From contig CM056997.1 of assembly GCA_029891345.1 (NCBI GenBank), positions 215,923,212-215,987,211 on the forward strand: a stretch of 64,000 nt of DNA. The letters are read 5' to 3'. Below the pieces are notes generated by a model. The model was not told the DNA's origin, made no database searches, and was given only the letters and a program-made list of their open reading frames with translations. Below are positions 46,641 to 56,869 of the stretch, one piece after another. The DNA comes from Dryococelus australis (Eukaryota; Arthropoda; Insecta; Phasmatodea; Phasmatidae). Numbering within the stretch: the stretch's first letter is position 1; every line of letters begins with the position of its first letter. Both the position numbers and the translations under genes were made by a program.

Positions 46641-47015
46641 ATATTTCTCCATTATCTAATTTCGATATTGAAAAATATGTAAACATATTAACTATAAAAA
46701 ATTTCAGAAATGTTTATTTGATTTTTGAACTACGAAATAGAATGCTCAAAAATGATTGCACTGTGGATAATTCTGACATTTCAACAAATCTTGATACTCA
46801 TTGAGTTTGCTATTTTAAAGAAAATAATGATGTTTTATATTTTGATTATTTTAGCACAATAATAATATAATTCAGAATTTTGATTCTGTTATTTGTGGAC
46901 ATCTATGTTTAATCGCATTACATTCTTTCACGAATGGTTTTAAGTTTAATAATATAATTTCGTTGTTATTAAATGACAGATATATTTGGGAAACCATTAA
47001 TAAAATCTTTAATTA
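46636..47015 (+). pseudogene. PRO: element B adenain-like protease
   Basis: ISPLSNFDIEKYVNILTIKN start, then DTH followed by a stop where the Trp of the His box should be, VLYFDYFST (acidic residue retained), IIQNFDSVICGHLCLIAL with the Gln...Cys-Gly spacing, and a KFNNIISLLLNDRYIWETIN tail matching element A. One nonsense and at least one frameshift. Confidence 0.75.
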
Positions 47016-47035
47016 ATATTTTTAACACTAATGCT

Positions 47036-49056
47036 GTGACGATATGGGTAACGTCACCTAGTGAAAAGTATTTTCCTTTAGTAATTTCTCACCACAGGTG
47101 GTAGCACTGAATGCGCAGCGTATTAATGTTTTTAATGTGTGTTAATATTTTGCTATATGTCGGCCGGCAAATTATTCTTATTGCTATTTAATCAACGTAT
47201 AATGAATATTATTGCACGTATTTTATAAGAGTGTTGTTTGTAATATTTGCTATCGATATTATTTTGGAATCGATTTGTTAAGAGTCGCTACTGTGGCGCT
47301 TGGGAGGCGCGAAACCTTGACGTCACCTGGCTGGTGCCGATGACAGCGTACCCAGCCAGTGTGCGGGAGTCGATAGTTGTAAGCCAGAGATAGTATACGG
47401 TTGACAGCGAGGCGAGGGCGCCGCGTGCCGACTGCGGTCGATAGCGATGGCTCGGGCAGACATTTCAGCAGTCACCGGTCACTGAATGCCGTGATTAACG
47501 CGAGTATAGGTCGTTCACGGTAAAGTGAGCACTTTTGAAGGCCTGGTTACTTTTTCCTTTCAGCCATATTTTATTCTTCAAACATATTTTTTAATGCATA
47601 TTGCCATGTAAGTAGTAAACACAGTGTGTATATTCCACAGCACTGGGAAGTTAACATCTGAGGCTAAAGTAAAGCGTACTTATTGACTATTATTCCAAAT
47701 GAGAGGGCTTTCAAAAGTACTCACTTTACCGCGAATGGCCTTTAAAAGTCGTAGCAACGCACCCGGGAGTGAATAAACTCGCAGTGAAAGGAATATTACG
47801 TGGTAATGCCAGAAGTGAACTCCTACGCGATATTGGCATGATCACTGGATGTGCGCGACTCCAATTGTTAAAAGTATGGGGCAGGAATTGCAAGGTAGTG
47901 GACTGTGTTTCGGGCTTGCAGTGTGCGAAGCCTCTACACGAACCAGCAATATTCCGTTTACTACGAGTGTGCCAAACGTTGATGAAATAATTGTGAGATC
48001 ACTATTAAAAAACAGACGGCTTCCGAAACTAAGATTTTTCACGTTGGGTAAATTTCATATTATGCGTGTGCTGTAAGCGAGCATTTTAAGAGTGCGTTTT
48101 GTATCTGTGACGTACATGAGCCGCTCGGGATTTTGGAAGCTAGAAACGTGACATTGAATATTTAGTAGTACAAGTTTGTATGCTGGTTTCCTTGCTAACG
48201 CACGTCCGTGCGGTTAGAGTGCTGGGCGCGTGTTCGTACTTTGTCGCAACGGCGTAACGTGCAGGAGATAACCGAATGGCTCGGCATGGATCCTAGTATG
48301 GATGAGTGCTACCAAACCGCGCATTTTCGCGTGGGGATCACGAAGTCGATTACCAGCCACCTGTTCCGTTTCACGGTGCCGAGCGGTACCCACTCTTCAG
48401 TGGGTTGTCACTAGCTGGCAAAGATATTCTCCGACGTGGCTGGATGGAGAGCATTTCAGCATTATGTATGAATGCCACTTACGAGGTATGAGTTAGCAGT
48501 AAGTATCGTCATCGCGTCCCTTCAGGATCTGTCGTTTTTGAGACAATTTATAAGCACGTTAAACAAGCGCCGCGGGAACAATTCTCTTATGAAGTTGAGT
48601 TCTAGTGTTAAATTTTAAAGAACACCTTGCATTGAAAGTCATTGCGTTGGATAAAGAACGTGGTACATTGTTAAGGGGTCTGCCTATGCAAATTATAAAT
48701 TTGAGTGCTAAATAATTTAGAATTTTCATAGTGTTTATTTTTGCATAAAGTCAGTGCTTGTAAACATTCATTCCGGTGCGGAATAAATATAAAACCAAAA
48801 GACCCTGGAACTAACGAGTCGAGATACATTATTTTGAAACAACCTCCCGTGTTATTAACAACTTGCTGTGCTGTGATTTAAGAAGTTATCATAATATTGT
48901 AGATAGTTATAAGGTATTGAGAACTGGCCGCGGTACTTGAGTTTATAAGTCGACATCGCTTTCTGCCCCGTATGGGGAATTTAGGTTAAGTTAGTGGTTG
49001 TGCAAGTGAGGCAGAAATTGATATACCTGACACCCCTGCGGGGTAGAGAGTGTCTC
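47036..49056. mobile_element. 2-kb GC-richer insertion splitting element B
   Basis: Base composition changes abruptly at both edges. AATGCT occurs on both sides (47030-47035 and 49057-49062), a possible 6-bp duplication. Inside, 47511-47543 and 47705-47742 form an inverted repeat (GGTAAAGTGAG, ACTTTTGAA shared), a MITE-like foldback. A TGCGGTTAGAGTGCTGGGCG segment near 48208 resembles a tRNA/SINE box A. No transposase or other gene recognised. Confidence 0.5.
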
Positions 49057-49857
49057 AATGCTTATGCATTAAAATCATATGTAGATTCACAATGCAGTTC
49101 CAGTGTTTCTTCTTTACAAAGTAAATTATCCAACCTTTTTGATTATACAAAACCTTATATTTCTTTTTTAGGACGTAGAATTGTTAGTATAAATACCCCT
49201 ATAAATAATAAAGACGCGGTCAATAAAATATTCTTTAAAATTTACATATAGAAAATTGTGCATTATAAAAGGACGTGTATTCGAAATACAGTAATATTGT
49301 TTCTACTTACGCATTTAAAAGAGATGTAGATTCGAAATACAATACTATTGTTTCTGATTATGCATTAAAAACATATGTTGATTCAAAATATAATATTTTT
49401 GTTACCGCATTACAAGATGAACTAAGTAAAGTTTTTTTATACAACAGATTATGTTTCCCTTCAAAAACCTTGAATTAATAATATGGCTGACCCTATAGAT
49501 GGGAAATATACAGTCAATAAAAGATATTTCGATAAAGAAATAGCTGATAAATTACAAAATTTAAACCAATTAGTTTTGAATTATTGTGATACACTTGTTA
49601 ACACAAAAGTAGGAAAAAACCAAAGAAGATTCTGATAAAGAAATAGATATTAAAATGCTAAAGTTAAACCAATGATTTTCAAATTATTGTGTTACACTTG
49701 TTAACTCGAAAGTTGAAAAAGCAAAGAAGTCATTGAAAAAGAGTTGGTGTTAAATTACAAAATTTAAACCAATTAATAGAAAAATGTAAGGAAGTAAAAT
49801 CTCATATATTTTATCTACGTGAAAAGTGGCATAAACAAGCTAATGTTTTCAAATAGA
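49057..49857 (+). pseudogene. fibre-like protein with YALK-YVDSK repeats
   Basis: Three repeats of a YALKSYVDS / YAFKRDVDSKYN / YALKTYVDSKYN pattern (49063, 49311, 49359), and RRIVSINTPINNKDAVNK (~49171), a motif I know from trimeric phage and viral tail-fibre proteins. After a frame change at 49483, GKYTVNKRYFDKEIADKLQN and a coiled-coil-like helix follow. Frame breaks separate the pieces. A receptor-binding or spike role is inferred. No counterpart is visible in element A. Confidence 0.5.
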
Positions 49858-50138
49858 TTATATATTTTTCTTTTCTTTTTTTATGGCCTGTACTATATAT
49901 CACATGATATTTGAACATCTACCTGATGATACTCTAACTGTTATTAAGGTTTCTAAAAAAATTTATTATAGTTAACCTTTTGATGTAAAAATATGTTGAT
50001 GGATTGGTGCCCACAATACGAGTGCAAGAAAGTCACCAAAAATAATAATATACAAAATAAAAATACTAAAAATTGGCGATTAGTTCAGAAAAGTAAATGT
50101 TCTATAAATAATTCTTATAAAACAACATTTAAAAAAAA

Positions 50139-51070
50139 ATTCCTTATTGTAAGAGAAGGAATAATAAATGAATTATATAAACTAGCAACAAGAAATTTTC
50201 CAAGAAGAAAAGTAATTTCGTATGAAATTAATGATTTATGCAAATTGATTTTGTTGAGATGGATACTGGCTTTTTAAAAGAAATACCACACATAAATGAA
50301 GGATATAAGTATACAATGACAATTATCGATGTTTTTCAAAAAATGTATTTGCAATACCAATTAAAGATAAAACAGCTAAACTGTAGCAAATGCTTTAGAA
50401 TGTATGCTGATAAAAAGAAAGCCACGAAATATGAAATGCGACATTGGATCCGAATTTTATAGTAAAATATTTATAGAACTTTGCGAAAGTATAACATCAA
50501 TCATTATTCTACATCCAGTTAACTTAAATTCAGTGTTGTAGAGAGATATAATCATACAATGAAGAATGAAATGTGGAAAAATTTTTGCTTTAAATGTCAC
50601 TTATAAATGGATAAATATATTACATGATTTAGTAAAGTAATACAACAATACCAAAAACAGAACTATTGGTATGACCAGAGGTATGACCAATTGAAGTTAA
50701 TAAGAAAATAGAAAAAAAATTTAATGCAACAAGATTTTGCGAATATGTTTACTAAGATGAAATATAAAGTTGGCAATATTGTCCACATTACCAAAAATAA
50801 ACTATTTTTTAAAAGGGTTATACTCCTAATTGGACAACAGAATTATTTTTGAGGATTTAAATTATGATGTGCCTACTTACAAACTAAACGATAAAAATTG
50901 AGAAGATATAAAAGGCACATTTTATGAATACGAAATTATGAAAACTAATTATCCTGATGAATGTTTGGTTGAAAAAGTCTTAAAAAACAAAAGGTGATAA
51001 AATATATGTAAAATGGTTAGGTTTTGATAACTCTCATAACTCTTGGATTAATAACACATATGCTTTGTGA
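50139..51070 (+). pseudogene. INT: element B integrase with C-terminal chromodomain
   Basis: Segments: RREG-like start, KVISYEINDL, then QIDFVEMDTGFLKEIPHIN (first Asp, ~50240), YTMTIIDVFQK, MKCDIGSEFYSKIF (second Asp, ~50430), SVVERYNHTMKNEMWKNF (catalytic Glu, ~50538), KVGNIVHITKNKLFFKR. The end, in one frame, is a chromodomain: CLVEKVLK, then DKIYVKWLGFDNSHNSWI (~50997-51050), stop at 51070. The chromodomain probably guides integration to chromatin. Transcribed opposite to the capsid, unlike element A. Just upstream (49883-49972) a short frame contains FEHLPDDTLTVIKV, not identified. Confidence 0.85.
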
Positions 51071-51099
51071 ATTTCAGCATTGTTTTCTTTATTGTAAGT

Positions 51100-51310
51100 A
51101 AGTGGAGGCATTTCGCTGCCCCATATAAATGTCCATAGATTTATAAGAGCCATATTTTCTTATTGATGGCATAACATCTTCAATATACATAATTAAAAAA
51201 CTTAAGTAATTTTACAATGCAAACTTAAAATAAATTCATATAAACCATGTTCATTTATGTAAATTGCTTTACCACTACTATAGTTGAATTGGGGCCCAAT
51301 TTGGGTCCGA
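51100..51310 (-). pseudogene. BRO-like fragment
   Basis: Minus strand GKAIYINEHGLYEFILSLH and, after a frame change, IEDVMPSIRKYGSY, the second half of Bro-N. It is preceded and followed by unrelated AT-rich sequence. Confidence 0.65.
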
Positions 51311-51959
51311 ACCAATTCTGATAGAAAAGCTTTATATTTTGCAGATCATAATTTTGTAATGGTTTTTATTGGGTTGCATATTTAAAGGGGGGGAACGATC
51401 CATTCCTCAGAATAATTTCAAAAATATTTCTGTTTTGTTTTCTCTAACATGATCTCTATGAAACTTTCTTGTGTTAGTATAAAAATTAGCTTCTTACTCA
51501 ATTCCATGAAGATTATTAATTTAATTAATCAACTGTTGTAGAGTATAGTTATTTCTGGCAATTTTAAAATAGTTACGAAAATGCACAATATGACTATTCA
51601 GTGATTCTTTCATTCTTTGATATAAATTTATATAATTTGGAATATATTCAAATCTAAATAATAGTTAACAATTGGGATGTTTATCTTCAATTCTATCCAA
51701 CTGTCTTTGAAGATCTTTTTTTGAGTTCTGATGACAAAATGATCATATTCACAGTCATCAAATAATTTTAAAACAACAAAAGTTAATTTAAATTTTGATT
51801 TTGTGTTTGTTGTACAGTATGAGAGGCCATTTGTCTGATTTACTCATTTCTGCGAGCTTTTACATCTAAAGCCATATGCACTGTCTGTCTTAAATTTTCC
51901 ACACGTTCACATTGAATGCTATTTATATCTTAAATGATTAACTCCAATTTCATTCATTT

Positions 51960-52365
51960 TTATATTCTCTATTTGGCCTTTGTAAAAAATGCATTATATC
52001 TTTATGAATCTTGTACACACCATGTTTTCTCATTGATGGTAAAACTTTTATACTAACCCATTTGGTAAATTTTTCAGCTAGGGGCATATGTGATCTAAAT
52101 ATTAACTTATACAGAGTCCATGCATTGATAAATATAGCATTCGGCTGTGTGTTTAAAGTTGTTCCATTTTTAGGGATGCCTTTAAGATGCGTAAATGTAT
52201 TTTTATCATCATTATCAACAATATAATATAACGCATTTTGTTGTTTTTTTGTATTCCAAAAGTCTAGTTACATCAGTTCCATTAAACCAAGGAATAATTT
52301 CCTCAACAATAATCATAAAAACTTGTTTACCATTGTAAATAAGTTTGTTGTTATTAATGTTTAGA
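51960..52365 (-). pseudogene. BRO-like protein (Bro-N) in element B
   Basis: Minus strand, in order: INNNKLIYNGKQVFMI, PWFNGTDVTRLLEY, frame change, NALYYIVDNDDKNTF, THLKGIPKNGTTLNTQPN, AIFINAWTLYKLIF, MPLAEKFTKWV and VLPSMRKHGVYKIHKDIMHF. This is an essentially complete Bro-N domain, related to the copies at 7897-8990. With 51100-51310 it forms a tandem pair. Confidence 0.8.
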
Positions 52366-52899
52366 ATTGACTACATTTTTACATGCGAAATTAGTGCAAG
52401 TGAAGTTGTCGAGTAGTAAATAGGTGTTTTATATATATTCTTTTTTAATTAGGAAGTGAAAAATTATAGAAAATAAAATTAAAGAATACAGACCAGATTA
52501 ATTGATAAATATACTATTTGGCTGTGAATTTAAAGGTGTCCCTTTGTTTTGGGACAACTTCATGATCAGTAAATTAATTTTTTATCATCGTTAGCAACAT
52601 AATAGATCTTAAACCAATTTAGGTTGCATATTTGAAGGGGTGGGTAAATCGCCTATCCCTATATTTCTATATGATTGTCTACGTTAGGAAGCCAAAATTA
52701 AAGAAATAATTTTAAAGAATACGGACCAGATTCATTAATAGATATTGTATGTGCTTGTATACTTAAAGGAGGGGGAACAATTCGTTCCTACCTATATTTT
52801 CATAAATATATATATTTTCTCTAATGTGATAAACCAGATTAAATAATGTAAACAATATTTTTCCATTGCCTTTCGAACCTAACGAATGGTTAGGGTTGA
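52366..52899. other. AT-rich spacer with short repeated blocks
   Basis: TTGCATATTTRAAGG-GGG blocks at 52622 and 52760 resemble one at 51373 (GGTTGCATATTTAAAGGGGG), and AAGAATACRGACCAGATT occurs at 52482 and 52717, so short sequences have been duplicated around the BRO genes. No gene recognised. Confidence 0.5.
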
Positions 52900-54240
52900 T
52901 ATTTCCATATTTTTATGTAATTATATAGCTCTAAGGAGTTAAATTTTCTAAATCATTAACAACATATTTCTATTTATTTATAATTTCGTTATATGATTCA
53001 TACTTTATGTCAGAAATGGAAATGCTATTTTTACCTCTGGTCAATTTCTTTGTAAATTTATTATATTCGCCGACAGTTTCATTGGTAAAGAAATACAGTA
53101 AACCGTTTGTATATATGAAAACAAACTATCATATTTGGCAAATGAGGAAATTTCTTGCCAATTAAGCCATTCTATTTTATTTGGAAACTACACTCATGTA
53201 CTTCAGAATAATATGCCTTTTCATAGAAGATAAAAAGTTTTTCCCGAATATGAAATAAAAACAGAATTTATATTATATTCATCATTTAATCCAAGTGAAG
53301 AAAGTCTTTTTGTATGTCTTTTAATAGGATGATAACTTGGATAATCAACCATATCAATTTTATCATCAACAAACAGAACTAACTCACCCAAAGGTATTTG
53401 GTGTAAAAAAAGATTGTTGAAATCACTCTGTAAAAACATGACCCAATTTGTAATAAAAAATGGTTTATAGATTATATTGTTGTCATTCAAACTTTTTATC
53501 CAAACATTTTTGCTGTAAAAATATGCAATTTGCCAACATTAAATAAACATTTTTTTGTGTATTGGTTTTTACACAAATCAATTGGTTCATTTTCATTAAA
53601 ATTATTTTGTGTGGGTGGGCCATAAAAGTTTTAAATGTCGTCTGGTTGCAAATCAAACATATCATTATTAAGAATTGGATGCATGGTTGCATTTTTATCA
53701 TTTGTATGTTGTAAACCCAATCCATGGCCGATTTCATGAATTAGAACTGCTAGTAAATTAAATTTATTTTCAGGAGTGTTTCTCCATCCATTATGCCAAT
53801 GTTCTTGGTTATTTGTATGAATTTAAACAATACCGTTTTTTTATTTGGAAAAATGCATGAGCTAGTGCACTGCCATGTGGAAATAATGCATAAGGGCAAA
53901 ATCCACATAATCTCTGTTATTTATGTTGGTTTTTTATAATATATAACTATGTCTGAAGATTGTGTAGTGTAAACAAATTTCAGATTTGTGATTTTGCCAA
54001 ATGTTAAAAGAATTCTTCAGCTAACTTTGTGATTGATTTATTTCTATATGTAAAATGACAGTTTAATGTTTTTTATTCCATTTGTTGATGGTTGAGTAGC
54101 TACCAAGTATATCATATTTAACACCACAACTTGGATTATTTAATAATATTAAGTGTTTCTTCATCGAGTTTACCATTTGAAGAAATGTTATTATTTCTTG
54201 AAATATTCTTAAAGAATTTTTGAAAGTGAATTTACACCCC
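52900..54240 (-). pseudogene. matrix-metalloproteinase-like gene (propeptide, catalytic, hemopexin parts)
   Basis: A zinc endopeptidase of the matrixin family inside element B. Minus strand, in order: propeptide-like helix and NNPSCGVKYDI at 54138-54108, matching the cysteine-switch position (free Cys in a P-x-C-G-V context); STINKWNKKH; then PHGSALAHAFF at 53880-53848; EHWHNGWRN; HEIGHGLGLQH at 53738-53706, the HExxHxxGxxH zinc site; MHP Met-turn at 53684-53676; LQPDDI. Hemopexin-like blades follow: LHIFTAKMF, GELVLFVDDKIDMVDYPSY, INSVFISYSGKTFYLL (to 53221) and VFIYTNGLLYFFTNET (~53090). At least five frameshifts. A 5' signal peptide is not visible because a compound microsatellite lies at 54236-54329. 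Whether it was cargo of the Polinton or a host copy that landed there is unresolved. Confidence 0.82.
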
Positions 54241-54244
54241 CCCC

Positions 54245-54332
<88 letters not shown>

Positions 54333-54655
54333 TTAAAAAGTTGATAACACATTCTGTTCCATTCTCTTTTTTGGACGGCACAAAATTTATATTTGTGATA
54401 GTGAGAATGATTATGTAAAGCTTCATTTATATACAAAAATAATTTTAACAGGATAAAGATATCTTTCAAAATTTAAAAATATATTTCAAAATTTAAATAT
54501 ATAACTTAATTAACCCCAACCAATATTCATAAAAATTACAAAAGGTTTACAGATATTTCTATCATGCCAATGTCTCAATCTTATATTTTTCTGGCCTTAT
54601 TTATAGCACCTGCAAAACTCCTATGGAGAAACCCATCGCCTCTCCACTCAGTCAG

Positions 54656-54724
<69 letters not shown>
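54236..54724. repeat. compound and TA microsatellites
   Basis: 54236-54329 is C(n), (CT)n then (TA)n; 54659-54724 is (TA)n. The short frames rich in Tyr-Ile here are artefacts of the repeats. 54330-54658 between them holds nothing recognised. Confidence 0.95.
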
Positions 54725-54726
<2 letters not shown>

Positions 54727-55011
54727 CAGAGAGGTGGTGTGTTTTCTAGCTTTTATTTTTTTTTATTTCTTGTATTCCATTCTCATATAGTGTAGGTGCC
54801 TTGCACCATATGAGAAACCCCAGCTATTCATCTGATATACTATAGTGTAGCATAGAGAGTATTTTTTGCTGGGGCATGAGAATTACAATTTAGTTTTCAT
54901 CAAAGCTAATACATTACTGTATTTGAAAGAGCATTGTTTTTTGGCTCAAATTTAGCACGACTTGGTTGATAATGTATTAGTGTGACCACCTACACATTAT
55001 TAAATTACCAT

Positions 55012-55080
55012 CTCGACTCGGGTTTGAACCCCCGAATTTCGGGTTGGAAGTTGTGCATCCTGTCACTGAGCCATGGCGAC
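55012..55080 (-). repeat. tRNA-like SINE head
   Basis: Minus strand GTCGCCATGGCTCAGTGACA with box A TGGCTCAGTGACAGG and box B GGTTCAAACCC. The clover-leaf is imperfect, so it is a tRNA-derived repeat rather than a tRNA gene. 55081-55510 shows no other feature. Confidence 0.6.
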
Positions 55081-55510
55081 AAGAAGCGTGAGTAGATTGT
55101 GATAAAACATATTGTGCTGCCTCATCGAGTGTTCGCCGCAACGCTAGTAGATAGCGACACATTTGCGCTAACCTTCTTCCTGTTTGTGATGAAAGTTTGC
55201 TGAAGTTCAGTCATGGACGACTGTGCAGATAATATTTTTCATGTCGCTAGTAGATAATGCGGCAGTCGCAAAGGAAGGCAAGGAAAATTCGCTGACAGTT
55301 CACGAGGCACAGCAAGCTTTATGATAATATTATCCTGTTGCTAGTAGATAGGGTGGTCGTCGGCGAAGTAGATAAAGAATTCTTGTATACAATTCAAAAA
55401 ACAGAGTTAGAATATAAAATAATTAATTTTTTCTTTGTACTACCCATTATTCATTAATATAATCAAATCTAAATTGATAAAACTGTATGCTTGATTCCAG
55501 TGATCAGATC

Positions 55511-56137
55511 TCTTTAAATTTATCATAAGCTATGTCCCCACCAACAAAATCGTTATATACATGATATAAGTTTGTCCCATCTTGTCTAAATATACATAGA
55601 AAGTTCTTATTGTCTCTCACCAATTGCTTGGGCACTCTCGAATATATTCCTGCAAAATAAAATACATCAATGATGTGGTGTTGTCCTCTAGTGAAATATT
55701 TTTAAATGACATCATGATTTTCTAAAATGATATCATCAAATATAACTAGAGACTCGTTTTCACTTTGATCTAAGGGAATCATTTCACCATTGTTATTATA
55801 AAAAGAAACATTTTTTCACTAAATTTGTTGGCTATCAAATCAAAATCATTTTGTAATTAAATACATTTTGGTTGGTTTAAACTTTTTGAGGAACATACAA
55901 TTTATTGAAATTTAGTCATTAGGTCTTATAATTAGAATTAATCATCAAATTGGTTTTTTCACTGTTACTCAGACCTACAATAATGTCCATTATATTGTAA
56001 GGCAAAAGTTCGCCATTATTTTTATACTTAGAATTTTGTTCTGTAATTAAAACAGACACCCCAATCAACTTTATTAATTTAATAACAATCATTGTATACA
56101 AAATGTATAATGAAGTTAAAAAACAATAGTTCCACAC
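55511..56137 (-). pseudogene. ATP: element B packaging ATPase
   Basis: Minus strand: GELLPYNIMDIIVGLSNSEK, where the Walker A GxSNSGK has Glu in place of the last Gly; frame change; ENESLVIFDDIILENHDVI with an intact Walker B Asp pair; one stop; KYFTRGQHHIIDVFYFAGIY; VRDNKNFLCIFRQDGTNLYH; VGGDIAYDKFKEI and stop near 55511. Less decayed than many neighbours. Divergent from the penton-like gene, as in element A. Confidence 0.85.
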
Positions 56138-56806
56138 TAAAGAAAAAACTTAATAATTATATAATTTATCAAGATAATTCAATTGCTTTCATTAGTTTTC
56201 ATGTAAAAATTTTTGCTCCTAATATAGACTATAATACCTTAAAGACAATTGAATTATTGAGTGATGTGGTTGACAAAAACAAAGTTATAACTATTCCTCA
56301 AGGACAATACAATATTGAATCTTTAAAATAAACTATAAATTCATTTGAACTGTTTTCAACTAATAAAATTGAATTAACAACAAACAGTGTGAAAAACGGA
56401 AAATCTATAAAAACTAGTTTTGATATTAAACTTGATGATCGATTATCCGATATGCTTGGTTTTGAGAGAGATTTGCTTATTGAAAAAGAAAATGTTGTCT
56501 TTGGTACTAAGTTACCTAATTTTAATCAATTTACAACAAAAAATTCAATGTAACTTGGCATATTGTATGTTTATAAAATATGATGAACCTAATAACTTAG
56601 ACACATACATAATTGCTAGTTTGAAACTAAAAACTATACTTGGTTTTGGAGATTATATTATTGATTAGCCTCCCTACCCAGTTTTCTATCAAATTTATAA
56701 TGAGGAGTTTCATTACATTGTTTTAGAAATTAGGGATGAAAATGGTAACCTAATTGATTTTGATGGGGCTGATATCGACATCGTTCTTGAAACTAAAGAT
56801 GTTTAA
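56104..56806 (+). pseudogene. element B penton-like protein
   Basis: First open piece to 56331 with KVITIPQGQYNIESLK, an in-frame stop, then LDDRLSDMLGFERDLLI to a stop near 56552. After a frame change: LKTILGFGDYIID, one stop, PYPVFYQIYN, VLEIRDENGNLIDFDGADID. Matches 15050-15772 segment for segment. Confidence 0.7.
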
Positions 56807-56834
56807 AATATCGAACTTTTCTTTCAGAAATAGT

Positions 56835-56855
56835 TGGGATGAAAAATTCATCCCA
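56835..56855. terminator. perfect 9-bp hairpin between penton-like and PolB genes
   Basis: TGGGATGAA / TTCATCCCA with a 3-nt loop, 29 bp after the penton-like stop and just before the convergent PolB end. A close relative of the stem (TGGGATGA / TCATCCCA) is at 61096-61116. Confidence 0.6.
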
Positions 56856-56869
56856 CATCTCATAAATAA

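Noticed and set aside
54063..54749. Open frames rich in Tyr-Ile around (TA)n tracts
   Set aside because: They are translations of microsatellites; only the downstream propeptide part was kept, within the metalloproteinase call.
55012..55080. tRNA gene on the minus strand
   Set aside because: Boxes A and B are present but the arms do not pair as a functional tRNA; treated as a SINE head.
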